DNA from: Magnaporthiopsis rhizophila
Lineage: Eukaryota > Ascomycota > Sordariomycetes > Magnaporthales > Magnaporthaceae
Length of the DNA: 64,000 bases
Assembly (NCBI GenBank): GCA_003049465.1
Contig: PYSS01000037.1
Coordinates: 124,001-188,000 of the forward strand
Direction: 5' to 3'
The notes beneath the pieces are model-generated. The model did no database searches and was not told the DNA's origin. It saw nothing but the letters and a program-made list of their open reading frames with translations. Positions 13,173 through 24,586 of this stretch are shown piece by piece; position 1 is the first letter of the stretch, and each line of letters begins with the position of its first letter. Both the position numbers and the translations under genes were made by a program.

Positions 13173-13760
13173 TCTGGGCTCGCGGGGCTGGCTATCGGTC
13201 GAGCTGCTGCAGCCTCTGTCGCGTCTCCTAGGTCGTCGCTTGTGTTGATAGCGCGCATCAAGCTGACCCAACTGCCAACCGCGTTCGGCCAGGCCCCACA
13301 TGCCGCCGCGCAGAGTGCTATACATGCGATCCACTTTTTTTTTTTTTTTTGTTGCAGTAGCCCATGGAGGTAGCTACCGTCCCTGCAAAGACATCCTGGC
13401 CCACTTTCTTGAGATAGGTGCTCGGCAAGGTACGCGCAACTCATACAGCTGGCTCTCAGTTCTTGATCACCGAGTTCACGAAAAAGCCGAGCGACACGAC
13501 CAAACCCACCTACCTCGGACGTTCCCAGGCACCCAGCAGCCAAACAACCAAGCTAGGAATCGACGCCTGTCCCTCTTCTTTTGCGCCTTGCATATCACCA
13601 CCCGGAGCGAACTGCGCAACGTCGAGCTGAACGCGCCTCCAGCGCATCGCGAACAGTATTTCATGCTGCATTGACAGATCGAGCGCGCTTCTTGGCCCGG
13701 GCATCCTCCACATACCGCCGCTCGCTACAGGCCTCCGGGCCCCTCCGGCTGCAAACCGCG
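13173..13760. promoter_or_regulatory. Shared divergent promoter, Aquarius and THO1
   Basis: 588 bp separate the two start codons, so both leaders and promoters must fit here. A pure T run of about 16 lies near 13336-13351. No TATA box or known operator stands out. Confidence 0.6.
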
Positions 13761-16428
13761 ATGCCTTCGATCGAGGTGGCCACCCACGGTATCCAGGCCG
13801 TGGCAGATATCGGGGTCGTCCTGGTAGACCTGCTAAGGCATGCCGAGTCCGTCAAGCTCACAGCCGCGATCGAGCCTCCGCTCGAGAAGTCGGGTTTTGG
13901 AGATCTACATGGCCACCTCACGCGGGTTCTCCCCCCGTTGGAAAGCGACAGCCCACTCTCAATGCGCACTCGCCAGTATGGCATTATCGAGACCGCAGTT
14001 CGCGACATCTTCGGGAAACTGGTGGTTTGTCCCCCCCCCCAGATTCCAGGAGCTCGCCGCGCCGCATGTGGGATGTGCCGGGACGTATCCCGTACTGACG
14101 CCATCGATCCCGCAAATAGGCGACCACTTCCATCGAATCACCCGAGTTCGTCAGGGTCTGGAATCTGCTGGATCTCGTGTCGATCCTTTCCGATATGCGC
14201 CAGTGTGATCCCGTGTTGCTTTTCTGGCTTGTCGAGGAACTCCTCGATAGCCAAACGACCTCAGGTTGCCGCAGAGTCCTAGATTTCCTCGAGTCACGCC
14301 ATCAACGAATCACAGCGAACCCTTCGGTTGCGATGCAGCTCACTATTCTTCGGAGCTGCAACGAGCTCCTTCGTCGCCTCTCCCGCGCCAGGGACACCAC
14401 CTTTTGTGGCAGGGTTTTTATCTTCATGTTTCAGAGCTTCCCTCTTGGCGACCGCAGCTCAGTGAACCTGCGTGGAGAGTACCATGTCGAGAACGTCACC
14501 ACATTCGACCAGGACCCGGAGAGGAACGGGGCTCTGGACAAGATGGAAATTGACGACCGCACGGATGACCTAACGTCGTCCGAGGCCAAGCCGAGTGCGA
14601 CGAGGCCAAACGCCGTCGATGAAAGTATCCGAAGAGACATGGACGCCCTATACCCAGTCTTCTGGTCACTGCAAGCAAGTTTCAGCCAGCCCAAGAAGCT
14701 ATTCGATCGCAGTCACTTTGAACGTTTCAAATCAGGGCTAGAGTCTACCATGGCCGCTTTCAAGGATGCGCAGACAAGACAGATCTCAAGGTCTCAGAGG
14801 CAGGAGGAAGACCCCAGGCCGGGCCAGAAGCGAAAACACGAGGGCGAAGGCGCAGATCTGACAGATGCGTTCAATCCCAAGTACCTGACCAGCCGCGACC
14901 TCTTCAGACTCGAGGCAAGTTCATATATCCCCATGGCTGCAGCACCCTGACGTCTTTTTATTCTTTCTTCTAATTCTGCCGCAGCTGAGCGATCTCACCT
15001 TCAGGAGGTACATCCTGGTCCAGGCCCTGATCATTATGGAGTTTTTGCTCTCGCTCTCGGCCCAGGAAAGAGAGATTGCTGCCGTGGCCAGTGCTCCCAA
15101 CAAGTCCGTCATCTACCTGGATCAGCAGCTTAGCAAGGAGGATACCGAGTGGGCAGACAAAACACGACTTGCAATTATAGGACACCTCGAGAACAGCGGC
15201 GCGGGCCCAAACGAGGGAGCCTACTTTGTGCGTATTGTCAAGACCATCCTGGCACGAGACAAGAACTGGGTGAGGTGGAAGGCGTATGCCTGCTCGCCGA
15301 TTGAGATGCCGCCTCTGCCGCCACAGGTTTTCTCAGATGCGAAAACATCAGCCTGCCGCTCAGCGACAAGCAAAAGACTTCGGGCCACGCCAATGAATTC
15401 GCTATCGATCGACTTCCTGAGCGATAGCCGGGACTCGTCGGGTCTCGCCAAGTTTAAGCCAGCGGAGCGGTATAGAATTCCCGACGTGAGTGCGTTCAAG
15501 AGGGCGATCGCCGAGGATGAGCTAGAAATCGACATGCCCACCAACGGCCAGACCAAGGCGGCGGCAATCGAAGGCAAGGCCAGCAAGTCCTGGAGAGCCT
15601 TGAGGGTTGCAAGCCGATCCCGCCTAGCTGTCTTTGACAAAGTCGAGGATCCGGACAGGATCGACCTTATCTTCGAGGAAGCCGCGGCGCAACACTCAGC
15701 AAACGAATCGGATGGGTCGCCCGCTGGTATCCGGCCCGATGACTGCCGTCCGCTCATTCTCTCAGGCCCCGAAGGAGTGGGCAAATCGGCGTTGCTCCAG
15801 CTTCTGTTAGAGAGGAATCCCGGAGTCTTTGGCCTTGTGCCGAGGCATACAACGAAGCCTCGACGGGATGGGGACGAGGGGCCTAATCGAGCGATTCAAA
15901 TCCCGGTGGACGCAGCTGCATTCGGCACTCTGATTGATGGTGATCATTTTCTCGAATCCAGCGAGGTGGATGGAGCCAAGTACGGTACCAGCCGTCGCGA
16001 GGCAGAAAAGATCAGCCAGTCTGGCAAGATACCAATCATGGAAATGAGTCTCGATGTGAGTCAGTTTATGTTTATCAGCCGAGGCTTGTGCATGCGCGAT
16101 CCTATAAATGCATGTTTATACAGCTGGGTAATTAGCACTAACAACACATCCCCGCACTCAGGGCGCACGTCAGAGCAAGGAAACATCATACGCGGCGAGG
16201 CACGTCCTTGTCAGGCCTCACGACATGACCGCGTTGCAGCGCCAGCTTGAAGGACGTGGCGTTCCTGGCGAAAAAATTGCCGACATGATTGCGGCTTCCA
16301 AGGCAGATGTAGAGCGCGCCGAGGCGGAAAGCATGCACGACAAAGTCATCATTGGCGAGGATCTGGAGAATGCATACGCAGCTCTCGAGCGCTTCATGTA
16401 TGGCCATGGACAATCCAGCCCGGGTTAG
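13761..16428 (+). CDS. THO1: THO complex subunit 1 (Hpr1/THOC1) fused to a guanylate-kinase-like domain
   Basis: THO acts during transcription in the nucleus to package mRNA and prevent R-loops. Four exons: 13761-14024, 14120-14914, 14985-16055 and 16162-16428, giving 798 residues. The THOC1 region (about 1-580) is clear: SPEFVRVWNLLDLVSIL, LLFWLVEELLDSQT, CNELLRRLSRA, FCGRVFIFMFQSFPLGD, SVNLRGEYHVENVT. Intron 2 uses a GC donor (GAG|GCAAGT), supported by LFRLE|LSDLTFRRYIL. From about 609 the same exon continues into a guanylate-kinase-like fold: P-loop SGPEGVGKSALL (Lys620), HTTKPR, FLESSEVDGAKYGTS, then LDGARQSKE and LEGRGV. The GMP-loop Tyr, the lid Arg before LEGRG and the Asp of the DxDxQG-type segment seem lost, so catalysis is doubtful and a binding role is plausible. 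I cannot say how widespread this fusion is. Confidence 0.9.
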
Positions 16429-17634
16429 GGCAGACCCAGGGGGGGAGATTGAAGCGCATGCGCACCACTTGCTCCATGTACCAAGACCTAAATCACGAGA
16501 GACCTGCCTCCCTATGCTTCTTTCCCGCTTCCTTCCTTTGCGTTCACAGGCAATGGCAACGCTGTATGGCCTTGCCAATGGCCTCAAATGCCAAAAGAGC
16601 ACCGCCGTGGCGGTAGGTCTGGCACATGCTATTATATCCATGTCCAAGGTGGTACGGTACCGACACGTAGGTACCTGAGCAGGGCCACGCGCTTCCAGAT
16701 CAATTTGCCTGTGGATTCGAGGAGACATTACCTAATGGAAGGGCTTACTCTGTTATCCTCGTCCACGGACCTCAAGTCTGGCTAGCCCAGCCGTTTCGCC
16801 ACGGCAGCTAAAAGAGTGACCTTGGAATAAAAAAAGCCGGACGGCATGGTGTTGACCCTTGGCACAGAAACTGTGGCGGCCGAGCACCAGGCTGGGTAGT
16901 TAGGTATCTTAGGTGCCTAGGTAGCTATCTTGGTAGGTAGGTACGTAGGTATGTACCTACACCATTGTAAATAAGCTAGCAAGCAAGATGCAGGGACAAA
17001 GTCAAGAAGTCGAGACAATGCGCAGTTCAGGTATTTGATGGTTGCGGACATGAATCTGTGCTAGCCCACCTAGGCGCCCTCCAACCAGCCTCCAGCCCGC
17101 CTGAGTTTGGACCCGCCCTCTTGGCAACCGGCCAGAGGTAGGAAGGCAGGTGGTCGTTGGGGGTGCCTTCAGCTTCCCATACGCCTCATGCCTGCCTTTT
17201 AGCGTGTATTATTGGCGACTTCAATCCATCCTTGCGCCAGTCCGCCGCGCGTGTTTACGCCTCTGCCTCCCCATCCGTCTCATTGTCACTTTTTTTTTCC
17301 ACCACCCTGGTCGAAAAAAAGAAGAGGAAGAAAACACAAGACGGGAGGAAGAGAATCAAGAAAAAGGACAACCCGCCCGCAATTCAGACGAGAGAGAAAG
17401 AAGAAAAAAACAAGGAAGAAACGAAAGACACAATCATAAACCGACACATGCAGCGATAACCGCGCAAGGTACCTGCCACCTACCTAAATTTGCCTCCACC
17501 GACGGGCCGACACAACCCAAGCCCGGCAGCTTCCAGGGACGGCGGACGACTGCCTCGAGCGGCTTGACGCGAGCTTTTGCTCCCAGCGTCAGTCTTGGGC
17601 ACTCCAGCATTCAGTCGCGCTGCTTGCCGTCGTC
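16429..17634. promoter_or_regulatory. THO1 3' region and Sac7 promoter, with GGTA/TACC repeats
   Basis: No gene seen. At about 16893-16965 there is a cluster of AGGTA/GTAGG words ending in TACCTAC, partly palindromic. Further GGTACCTG and CCTACCT words lie near 17467. A purine-rich stretch (17310-17430) precedes the coding start and may be in the leader. Confidence 0.5.
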
Positions 17635-20600
17635 ATGACGTCCAACCTCGTTGCCAGCGGCCTGGAGCAGCCTCGAGACGCAGCCCATTCAATCCCACAA
17701 GAAGCCGAGTCGCAACCGCAACCGCAGCCCCAACCAGAACCTCAACCTCAGCTTCAACCGCAGCCGCAACCGCAACCACAACCACAGCCTCAGACAGAGG
17801 CGGACGCCGACCCGAAACCCGATCCGCCGCCGCACACGCAGTCACAGACGCAGTCGCAGTCGCAGCAGCAGTCGCAGTCGCAGTCGCAGTCGCAGTCGCA
17901 GTCGCAATCGCAGTCGCGACCACTATCGCCGCAGCCGCCGCCACCGCCACAGAAGCTGTCCTCCTCGAAGGCGCCATCGCAACATCAGCCCCAGCCGCAA
18001 TCCCAAGCACATGCACACGCACACGCGCACACGCACGCGCAGCCGCCAGTACAAGCACACATCAAGTCGAGGCCGACGCCGCCGCCCCAGGCTCTGCCTT
18101 ATCCCGCGACCCCCTCATCGTCCCACAATGTCTCCCCTCCGAGCAAAAGAGACCTCAGATCATGGTGGAAGAGCTTCAAGCTGCCGTCAAAACACCAAGA
18201 TACCCATGGTACATACTGCCGCATTTTTGTTCTTTGCTTCATCTCACTATCTCACTATGGCCGGAGTCGGTCGCCGCCGCTGCGGCGATGGTGCCCCCCT
18301 ACCTCGCCCTGACAAGCTTGTCGAGCATTTGCATGCGCCTGCGAGCGGAAGTCCGCCGTTCCGGTTCTGGAACCCCATCTATTGGCACGCCTCCCACCTT
18401 TTTTCCTTGGCCTTTTATTAGGCCTTCGGCCGCCCGGCGCAACCGTCGTGCCCTATCACAAGCCCGTGTACTGAGTCTGAAGCTACAGAAGCCCGCCCTC
18501 AAGGAATATTCGGCGTTCCACTCCGCCAGAGCATTACATATGCCAACGTCGCCATATCGCTGATCGACGAGAACGGAAAGAGCTACATCTACGGCTATGT
18601 GCCGATCGTCGTAGCGAAGTGTGGGGTGTTTCTCAAGGAGAAAGGTTCGTAGAGTTCCTATCTGCCGCTGCCAGGCCCCCGACCCTGCCCGCACATGTGG
18701 CCAGAGCACCACTGACCTTCCTTGGCCCGTGTCATAGCCACCGGGGTTGAAGGAATCTTCCGCCTCAGCGGTTCCGAGAAACGCATCAAGGAGCTCAAGA
18801 CGATATTCGACTCACCCGATCGCTATGGCAAGGGATTGGTGTGGGACGGCTTTACCGTCCATGATGCCGCCAACGTTCTCAGGCGATATCTCAACGACCT
18901 TCCGGAGCCTGTCGTGCCGTTGGACCTGTATGAGAAGTTCAGGGAGCCGCTCCGCGGCGCCACTATGCAGGCTGTTGGCGATGCCGAGGGGCCACAGTTC
19001 GTAGACAACTTCGACCTAGGGGCGGCCATTGCCAAGTACCAAAGCCTGATCACGGAGCTGCCGCCGCTTAACCGGCAGCTCCTGCTATACATCCTGGACC
19101 TGCTCGCCGTTTTCGCAGCCAAGGCCGATGAGAACCGCATGAACTCGCAGAACCTCGCCGCCATCTTTCAGCCCGGCATGCTATCTCACCCTGCGCACGC
19201 CATGGCCCCTGAGGAATACCGTTTGAACCAATGCGTCATAATATTCCTGATCGAGAACCAGGACCACTTCCTGATCGGCATGCAAGGGACGGCTGCGGAC
19301 GAAAAGACAGTGCAGGAGGTTCAGAAGGGCACCCCTCCCACCACAACGCCTGTCACCCCAAGCGCATCGCGCAAGTCGGGCGTGCAGAGATCATCATCCA
19401 ACGCCAGCGCCGGGGCCGAGAGCGTCGCTCGTGATGGCAAGATACGACGAAATCGCTCTACATCTTCCAGGCATTCGCGGCATTCGAATGGGGCTCCCAG
19501 TCCAGCCAGCCCAGCCATAGGCTCCACGGCATCGGGCGGGCTTGGGAGGAGCAACACCCTGCCTTCCAAGAAATCACCCGCCCTCGGCTCCGGCAGGTTC
19601 CACCACAAGGCTGACCAGCAGTCAGGCTCTATAGCGCCACTGACCCCGGCCACCCCGACGCCGATTCCACCCTCCCCCACCGTGGTGGAGGCCGTCTCGC
19701 CCTGCGCCGAACAGGGTCGAGCCTTGCAGTCGAAATCTCGAACAGCAGCACTTGGAATCCCTCTCCAGTTATCGGCCGCGCAACTCGCTCTGCCCAGCAG
19801 AGGTCAAGATGGCCTTCTGGAGCCTACCACCCCGGATGCTCTGACACCAGCGCGCGAGCGCAAGCTGCAGAGTCTGTTCCAACGTTCCCCCACAGGGGAG
19901 GCCGATTCGAGGCAACCAAATAAGCTGCGGAAGAAGCGACTCGCAAGCAGCACAAACCCCAGCGCCCAGAGCTCGACCGCCTCCTTGCCTCATTCAGCCG
20001 CGGGAGTCTCGCCTGGCGTCGAGGTGCCAAATCCCATGGAACAGCAACACCAGCTTGATCCATCAGCAGAAGAGGCCCAGGCGCAGACAAGTACATCAGC
20101 TGCGACAGAAGTGCCACGGGAGCCTGCCTCGGCGACCGAAGAGGTCACGACACCTGTCCCAGGCAACAGCAACAGCAAAGCTGCCAATCCGTCTAATTTT
20201 GAACAACCACATGCCCTTAGACCACAGAAGTCACCGCCCCAGTCGCTTCACAGCTCCTTCAACGAGGGCTCGGAGCTCGACCAGGTCGAGGAGACGCCTG
20301 TGCCAACCGAGAACACGGAACCCGACAAAGACAAGCGGCGGCGGTGGAGACTATCGAGGAGAAAAGAAGATATGATAGCAACCGCCTCGCCGCAGCCCGG
20401 TCCAGCATCGCCACGGCAGGTTCTGGGTTCGAACACGAACGCCGAGGTGAGCACCAGTTCGGTCGGCAGCGGGAGTAAACAAGGACGTCGAAGTTACAAT
20501 GGAGAATCCCTGGACAACTTCACTTCCTTGAGTGCCGAAGGTCATTCGTCACATGACTCCAATTCCAAAGAAGGCAAAGAAGAGGTCAGAGGCTTGACCG

Positions 20601-20764
20601 GTTGGATTAAGAATAAATACCGCGAGGCCAAGGAGAACCACGACCAACGCCGAAACAAGTCACCACCTGCCGACCAAACACCGACGTCGAGCTTGCCATC
20701 TACGCGTCACAAGAGCATGGATCTTTCCAGATCGCCACCGGAGGACGAGAAGGCGAGGTCATAG
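17635..20764 (+). CDS. RhoGAP protein of the Sac7 type
   Basis: GTPase-activating protein for Rho1-like GTPases, expected to act on cell-wall integrity and actin signalling. Exons 17635-18208, 18489-18644 and 18738-20764, giving 918 residues. The N-terminus is low complexity: Gln-Pro repeats, Gln-Ser repeats, then Ala-His repeats. SWWKSFKLPSK follows, then the RhoGAP domain at about 195-400: GIFGVPLRQSITYANVAISL, YGYVPIVVAKCGVFLKEK, and the arginine-finger motif GIFRLSGSEKRIKELK (Arg252), NVLRRYLNDLPEPVVP, LAAIFQPGMLSHP. The rest is a Ser-rich tail. Intron 2 is well supported by KEKATGVEGIFR. Intron 1 (280 bp, donor GTACAT) is long for this window; its acceptor at 18488 was chosen because it gives HEARPQGIFGVPL, but an acceptor 8 bp upstream would shift the frame and another splice form is possible. 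Confidence 0.88.
17708..18041 (+). repeat. Coding microsatellites in the Sac7 N-terminus
   Basis: Three adjoining hexanucleotide-type tracts lie inside the first exon. About 17712-17795 is CAACCG/CAGCCG-like and encodes Gln-Pro. About 17836-17918 is mainly CAGTCG and encodes Gln-Ser. About 18006-18041 is CACACG-like and encodes Ala-His. All units are multiples of three, so length change would keep the frame. Confidence 0.9.
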
Positions 20765-20860
20765 TCTCCCCGTCTCTCGCTGAGGAGGCGTTACGGTTTG
20801 GATTTGGACAGGGATTAGAAAGAGGAAAGGAGAAGAGCGGATGAAAATTTTTGAAGTGAG

Positions 20861-20900
<40 letters not shown>

Positions 20901-21565
20901 CCCCTTTCTTTTCNTTTTTTTTTGCTGCCACTCATGTCTCACCAACTCATACAGATAATTTCTACTTGTTTTTCTCTCTATTTTCTGAGATTGCTTGTAT
21001 GACAATTTGGCGGCGTGCTCGCCTACTTCTCTCCCTCCCTTATTATTCTTCCAAGCCTTGTTTCCCCTTCTCTAATCCCGCGTCTCTTGTACGAATGTTT
21101 CCTATATATCTTTTCTCACTTGGCCTCAGCTTTTTTTCTTTTCGTACTTACCGTTCCTTTATTTCCCCGTCCGCCTCTTGTTTTTCTTGTCGCCATTTCG
21201 TCTATGAAGGATTTTCCGTATTGACGTCACGTTGTAAAGAGTTGTTCCCATCATTTGCCCTTGCCATCTTCGGTTTTAAGCTCGCGGTAGTACTGGCCTT
21301 CGCCACTGGTTTCGTTCTTGTCCACCCAGGCTCGTCTAATGCTTTCCCTCAATACTGCCGAGCGTTTTTTGTTGGCCAGACTTGCGCCAGGACTTTCGAA
21401 CCCCGATTTGACCACGTAGAACGGTCACCTAACATATGAGGACCGCTCGAGCAGGCCACACCATACATTATCAGCTGCCGCACGTGCTCGAGAGAAATGG
21501 ATAGTGTGACGCCTGGGATACAAGTGCAGTCGGCAGAAACCCCCCTCCGTTTGTCCAACACAGAT
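20765..21565. other. Intergenic, convergent 3' regions of Sac7 and GPI10
   Basis: No gene seen. It contains a pure T run of 38 (20863-20900), then a C/T stretch with one unresolved base (N at 20914) and more T. The following sequence to about 21350 is C/T-rich. The ambiguous base marks the homopolymer as a weak point of the assembly. Confidence 0.7.
20863..20923 (+). repeat. Poly-T tract with an unresolved base
   Basis: Thirty-eight consecutive T (20863-20900), a short C/T spacer and nine more T (20915-20923) next to the only N in the window, at 20914. Confidence 0.95.
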
Positions 21566-23627
21566 TCACGATGACGCTGCCGATGATGTGCCAACCCACT
21601 TGTCCATCTTCCATACTACAAGCTTTCCTCTCCGCTGAGGGTCTTCGTTGAAAAAACCATTCCAGCCCTCCCATACGCGTCGCGGCTTGATGGCTAGTCC
21701 AGCACCAGAGCCCGTCGGACTGTCGAAAAAGCGCAGCAGGTCGTCTTGGATTCCCTCGAAACCGACAATGTAGCGCGGAATTTGGCTGGCGTCCGACGAC
21801 GAGATGCCAGGCCACATCTCACCGGCCAGGAACGTATCAGGGTTCGCGTAGAACCGGTCGGCCTCTGTCATATACTCGTCGCGCTCCCTCGTGCCGGGTT
21901 GGGTGTGAAGCGGTGGCTCGCACGTGAGGGCGCGGGCTTGAAGACCCGGGTAGACCAGGTGAGACCGCCACGGGGTGGAGTGGCAAGGTGTGAGGAAGAG
22001 TACAAAGGGCTCGTTCAGGCCAGGGGCCGAGTTCCCATACCTGAGGTTTGACGGGCCGTGGGATGTCTGGCGGAGGGCGGGGCCACCGGGATGGAGGTTC
22101 TCGTATTCGCCACGGAGGAAGCTCAAGACGGAGAGAACGGCGGGTTGGTGAAGCAACGACAGGACGCCTGCAATTGTCACATTTATCCCCAGTAGGGCAG
22201 CCAGCAGGGCTTTGCGCTTGAGGATAGGGCGTGCTGCGGCCCGGGCTCTGGGAGAGGTAGAGGCAGAAGCAGAGGACGCAGGCTCTGAAAGAAAGTAGGA
22301 GCAGACGTGCGGCGCTGCTATGACGTCGAGGATGGGGAGCAAAGGGTAGATGAAGCGAACCTCCTTGTGTGTTATGGTAGACAGCGCCCCGATCGTTGCG
22401 AAGACGGCGAAAGACAGGACCCTGACAGCGTTGGACGAGGTGGCCAGGCCTGTAGACTTGTAGAGTCCCATTAGGGCAAAGGGAAGGAATGTAGTGGTGA
22501 GGAGGGGCAAGCCCTGCGACAGATAGTAGTGCCAGTCGTTGCGTCCGTAGAAGACGGCAAGGGCCTGGGTCAAGTTGAAGTGAAGCCACTGGAAGGGCGG
22601 GAAGGTCCAGAAGCCAAAATAAAAGCGGTCCGAGAGCAAAGATACAACAAGCACCGAGGATCCGCACAAGACAGCCTCGATGGCAAGGCTGATCACGGTC
22701 TTTGGTGTGAGAGGCGATGCCCCATCCAGAGAGAACCGTGTCAACATGAGGGTGACAATGGCCAGCCAGATGAGGATGTTGGTCGGCCTAAGTATGACAG
22801 CTACAGCTGCAAGCAGCAGCGACTTCCTCAACCCACGAGTGGAGGGAGGCGCCGGAGGGCGGATCTGGTCGGCTGGTTTATCACCGCGCACTGCGTCGGC
22901 GGCACCGAGGAGACCCCATGGCCAATAAGCGAGCGCCATGGCTGTCAAAGTGGTTTCGATCGAATTGGAGAAGGTTCGTGTAGAGCAATACCACTGCCAC
23001 GGGTTCAACACGGACATCCACAGCTAAAGGCGTGGAAGGGACAGCAACATGACAGGTCAGTGTGGAGACAACAAAAGAGGACCAAAGAGGCGGCGGGTGG
23101 GAAGCGGCTAGACATACGGCGGCAGCAGCGACGGTTCGAGAATGGCCGTGTACATTCAATGCCAGCTTCCAAGTATAGAAGTCGCCGAGGGCAGCAAACA
23201 CGGCCTGGAGTGCCGTGGGAGCGGCCACCAGGACATTGGCTCTGATGTGGACAGGCAACTTGAGAAGCTGCATAAGGCTATCTAGGCCAAGGTAGAGTCC
23301 TGCAAACAACAAGGGGTGCAAAGACGATCGCAGCTGATATTGCCATTCCTATATGCCAGCAGCGTCTACAGTCAGGACGGAGTTCAGGCGATGACGGGCG
23401 GCTGCATCTCCATGGACATGTTGGCAGACGGTGATAGGGGAAAGCAAAGGGGTGAACGGCACCCAAGTGAGCCAGGCGCCGCTGTCCGGGCCAAAGACTA
23501 CGGACCAAGCTGGCTCGAGGGCCTGGAAGTATTCATCTGGCTGGAAAAAGGTGCGAACGCAAAAGGCGTTGGCAAGGCGCCAGGCCAGCAGCAGAGCGAA
23601 GGTGGCGGCACCACCTGACGGCTCCAT
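21566..23627 (-). CDS. GPI10: GPI mannosyltransferase 3 (GPI10/PIG-B)
   Basis: ER membrane enzyme of the GT22 family that adds the third mannose from dolichol-phosphate-mannose to the growing GPI anchor. Three exons: 23627-23463, 23348-23118 and 23023-21566, giving 617 residues. Landmarks are the first-loop acidic motif in FFQPDEYFQALEPAW (about 22-36), EWQYQLRSSLHPLLFAG after intron 1, SVLNPWQWYCSTRTFSNSIETTLTAMAL after intron 2, and the GT22 signature HKEVRFIYPLLP at about 350. Several hydrophobic segments fit a multi-pass protein. The donor of intron 1 is weak (GTGCCG), but the joined reading TWEWQYQLRSS is family-like. The ATG at 23627 is the only suitable one just before the first hydrophobic segment. 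It is divergent from ornithine aminotransferase, with no evident functional link. Confidence 0.92.
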
Positions 23628-24586
23628 CGCGGGCGCCCAAGGTGCTGGACAAGAGGGGAGCCAGGCTGTGGGAAGATCGAATGGTCGAATACGGGTGTGT
23701 ACCAAGACAGGTACACTCCCTCCGTCGTCATCGGTGTTGCGCTGTTCGAGGTTCCCCCTGCGGGAGACACGCGGGCAATGGAAAGGGTAGTACGTTGGCT
23801 GATCTGATTGGCCAGCGGAGATCCAGTGTGGCCGACATGCGGTGCTCCGCTCCCGCCCAGGCACGAGGCAAATGGCGCCCCTGACAAAGCTGAACGGGCC
23901 GCCACCGGGGCAGGCAAACCTCACCATTACGTAGCAGGAACCGCGTGCTGACTGAGGCTTCCGCCATCGAGCGGCTTGCTTCGGCAACAGCTAGCAATCA
24001 CGATGCGACGCAACCGGCACACGTGAACACAGCCAACGTCAAATCCTGCCAAATACAACCACCAGCATGACTCCGAAGCCGCTTACACCTGCACTTAGGA
24101 GCCTAGTGTGACAGACCAACATGAGCAGACGCCGCTTCACGCGCCCTGGCTCCTGGGCGTCCCTGGCGAGTCGAGCGCCAAGGCCGGGCCGGCTGGGCCA
24201 GCGCCATCACCGAGCTTGGCGGGCCTTGGAGGGGCTTACATACGGCTATATCAAGCAACTGCGGCCCCGGTTTTTTGCCCCTCGACGCACGCCGTCTCGC
24301 TTGCGTGGGCAGTCGAGCATCGTGCGGTTCTAATGTGTTGAAAAGCCAACATTGGAAGACAAAAATAGGCGAAAAATAAAACCAAAACTCCCGACCGGCA
24401 GCACATCGAAACAACCCAATTAGATAGACTCTGCCTTTTGCCCCTTTCTCCCTCTCAATTCCTTCCTTCCCGAGAGTCAAACTTCACGCCTCCGTATCCA
24501 AATATCCCAGACCTGGGTCGCCGTCGCCAGGCAAAGCACAGGAAGCTCGCGCCATCTCATCCTTGCTCATCCCCATTAGCATCACA
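23628..24586. promoter_or_regulatory. Divergent promoter of GPI10 and ornithine aminotransferase
   Basis: 959 bp with no convincing gene. A 70-codon frame at 24121-24333 is Arg-rich and without features. The last 150 bp before the aminotransferase start are C/T-rich with short ATG-free stretches. No operator recognised. Confidence 0.5.

Noticed and set aside
16880..16970. Repeated words as a CRISPR-like array
   Set aside because: Units are 4-5 bp and contiguous, without spacers, and the genome is eukaryotic.
24121..24333. Arg-rich 70-codon frame between GPI10 and the aminotransferase
   Set aside because: Several overlapping frames of similar length in GC-rich DNA; no initiation context or domain.
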